Below are positions 7,368-8,812 of a DNA stretch of 8,812 nt, piece by piece (within the stretch, counting starts at the first letter, position 1; each line of letters begins with the position of its first letter). Both the position numbers and the translations under genes were made by a program. Source of the DNA: UBA4823 sp034436035 (GTDB taxonomy: Bacteria; Chloroflexota; Anaerolineae; Anaerolineales; UBA4823); the NCBI GenBank assembly GCA_034436035.1, contig DAOTVW010000093.1:1-8812 (forward strand). The letters are read 5' to 3'. Under the pieces are notes generated by a model. The model was not told the DNA's origin. It worked only from the letters and a program-made list of their open reading frames with translations, and ran no database searches.

Positions 7368-8812
7368 TTAGTTTAATTTTACAATCGTAACCCCTTCCCC
7401 GCCTTCGCGATCATCGCCTGCTTCGAAGGAAAGGATGTGGGGATTATTTTTCAAATAGCTGCGAATTGCTTGCCTGAGGCGCCCGCTGCCTTTTCCGTGG
7501 ATAATGCGTATGAAAGGCAAACCGGCAACCATTGCTGACGCGATATAGGTTTCTAGAATATCCAATACTTCTTCTACCGTTTTCCCGCGTACATCTAATT
7601 CCCAATTCGGAACCTCATCATTTCGCGGTAGTTGGGTTTTAGGGAGCTCCTCTATTAATATAGAGCGTTCAGTTTCTGTTTCATCATCCATAACTGGCAT
7701 AATATCCGATAAATCTGAACGAATGCGCAGCATTCCTGCTTGTACTTCAATTTCATCGCCAGTTATTTGTGTGAGTGTGCCTTTTGTTCCCAGTGATCGC
7801 AATTGGACTTTATCCCCTAATTTAGGAATGTGGGTTTGCTTTTTCGATATGTGAGAGGTTTGCCGACGCTGTTTCTGTAGTTGTTTTTCGACCTTTTCCT
7901 CTATTTGGGCAATCTCTTCTTCTGCTTGTTTAATCTCTTCGATGGGCTGTTGTGTAAGGGATAGCCGTTTGCGTGTTTTCCGTATCTCTTCCTGAATCTC
8001 ATTGAGAATGATTTGGGCTTCTAGTTCAGCCTGGTTAAGAATTTCTTGCCGTTCTTTTTCGATATTTTCCAAACGATGGGATAAATCATTGCGAAGGGCT
8101 TCCACCTCTTTGCGATACTTTTCTGCTTGCTGATAAGCCTGGCGGGTTAACTCCCTTTGGCGGTAAATTTCATCCAGCAAATCTTGGGATTGTAACTCCT
8201 GTGGATTGATATCCTGGCGAGCCAGCTCGATGATCTCAGGCGGCATGCCCAAACGCTCTGCGATGGCAATCGCGTTGGATCTTCCCGGTAAGCCGATGGT
8301 TAGGCGATAAGTGGGTTGAAGGGTTTCTAAATCAAACTCTACACTGGCATTTGTAACTCCAGGTGTGATATGGGCAAATATTTTCAATTCTGGATGATGG
8401 GTAGTGACAAGAGTGGTTATTTTTCGATTGACAAGGAAAGTGAGGATAGCGCGTGCTAAGGCTGCTCCTTCCTGTGGATCGGTGCCGGCTCCGAGTTCAT
8501 CCAATATCACTAAAGAACGCGAATCAGCCTGCTCGAGGATACGAACTATGTTCTTGATATGCCCGGAAAAAGTAGAGAGAGATTGCTCAATGGATTGTTC
8601 ATCGCCAATATCGGCGAAGATCTGGTCGAAAACACTTAAAGCTGATCCAGGTGCCGCGGGTATATGTAAACCGGACTGAGCCATCAAGGTTAGTAAACCA
8701 ATGGTTTTTAGAGAAACCGTTTTTCCGCCGGTGTTTGGCCCGGTGATGACCAGGGCGAAAGTCTGATCATCGATTTCCACATCAATGGGAACGACTTTGT
8801 TTGCGTCCAGCA
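7368..8812 (-). CDS. mutS2: MutS2 (ATPase with C-terminal Smr domain), N-terminus outside window
   Basis: The C-terminal 480 or so residues of a protein usually near 780. The frame is open through 8812, reading ...LDANKVVPID before the GTG at 8780, so that GTG is not the start. Numbering from that GTG: Walker A GPNTGGKT 14-21, Walker B LVILDE 90-95 followed by LGAGTDP, and the His loop TTHHP 126-130. A charged coiled coil runs over about 200-305, and a KOW-like beta segment (KLGDKVQLRSLGTKG...) over 320-360. The Smr domain is 394-470, with LDVRG 395-399 and HGKGSGRLR 428-436 intact. MutS2 lacks the mismatch-recognition domain of MutS. It has been linked to suppression of homologous recombination and, in Bacillus, to rescue of collided ribosomes; Smr domains can act as nucleases. 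All visible motifs are intact, so it is probably functional. The secreted protease gene starts five bases downstream, which suggests cotranscription although a shared role is unlikely. Confidence 0.96.
   Translation of the reverse strand, partial: LDANKVVPIDVEIDDQTFALVITGPNTGGKTVSLKTIGLLTLMAQSGLHIPAAPGSALSVFDQIFADIGDEQSIEQSLSTFSGHIKNIVRILEQADSRSLVILDELGAGTDPQEGAALARAILTFLVNRKITTLVTTHHPELKIFAHITPGVTNASVEFDLETLQPTYRLTIGLPGRSNAIAIAERLGMPPEIIELARQDINPQELQSQDLLDEIYRQRELTRQAYQQAEKYRKEVEALRNDLSHRLENIEKERQEILNQAELEAQIILNEIQEEIRKTRKRLSLTQQPIEEIKQAEEEIAQIEEKVEKQLQKQRRQTSHISKKQTHIPKLGDKVQLRSLGTKGTLTQITGDEIEVQAGMLRIRSDLSDIMPVMDDETETERSILIEELPKTQLPRNDEVPNWELDVRGKTVEEVLDILETYIASAMVAGLPFIRIIHGKGSGRLRQAIRSYLKNNPHILSFEAGDDREGGEGVTIVKLN

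Noticed and set aside
8404..8679. Plus-strand frame of 91 codons opposite mutS2
   Set aside because: It lies antisense to the MutS2 ATPase motifs and has no recognisable protein features.
8778..8780. GTG as start of mutS2
   Set aside because: The frame stays open to 8812 with typical MutS2 sequence (VVPID before the Walker A region). A start here would leave out the N-terminal core and clamp domains.
1..8812. A defence, mobile-element or CRISPR system
   Set aside because: No transposase, integrase, nuclease cassette, spaced repeat array, attachment-site duplication or tRNA edge was seen. MutS2's Smr domain is a normal part of a housekeeping protein.

Overview
This window is almost entirely coding, at moderate GC. 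It carries five genes in two convergent blocks. Several traits suggest a Chloroflexota bacterium, most likely Anaerolineae-like: a secreted WD40 protein with a long Thr-X/Pro tract after its membrane segment, a very large bacillopeptidase F-like secreted subtilase built from many small beta domains, and weak or absent Shine-Dalgarno sequences. This assignment is inferred from protein style only; no rRNA or phylogenetic marker was compared.

Plus strand, 1-1753: the C-terminal third of an LctP-family (L-lactate permease) transporter runs in from outside the window. After 28 bases comes a complete galactokinase (galK, GTG start). The spacing suggests cotranscription: uptake or exchange of an organic acid beside entry of galactose into the Leloir pathway.

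Minus strand, read from 8812 down to 1750: the C-terminal part of MutS2 (ATPase, coiled coil, KOW-like region, Smr domain) runs in from the right edge. Five bases later begins a 1445-residue secreted S8 protease. Then come a 51-base gap with a small inverted repeat and a 407-residue exported seven-blade WD40 protein. The three genes probably form one transcription unit, although the 51-base gap could hold a separate promoter. The protease and the WD40 protein both have N-terminal membrane or signal segments, so both should lie outside the cytoplasm and could work at the cell surface. MutS2 is cytoplasmic and probably unrelated in function.

The two blocks meet at a four-base palindrome, TTAA (1750-1753), which supplies both stop codons, so there is no intergenic terminator. 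No stretch over 300 bases lacks a gene. I saw no tRNA, rRNA, CRISPR array, insertion sequence or riboswitch.

Nothing here is strong evidence for a new defence or mobile system. The points most worth a second look are the strict Thr-X dipeptide tract, the duplicated GATase-like domains and unusual C-terminus of the protease, and the protease/WD40 pairing.
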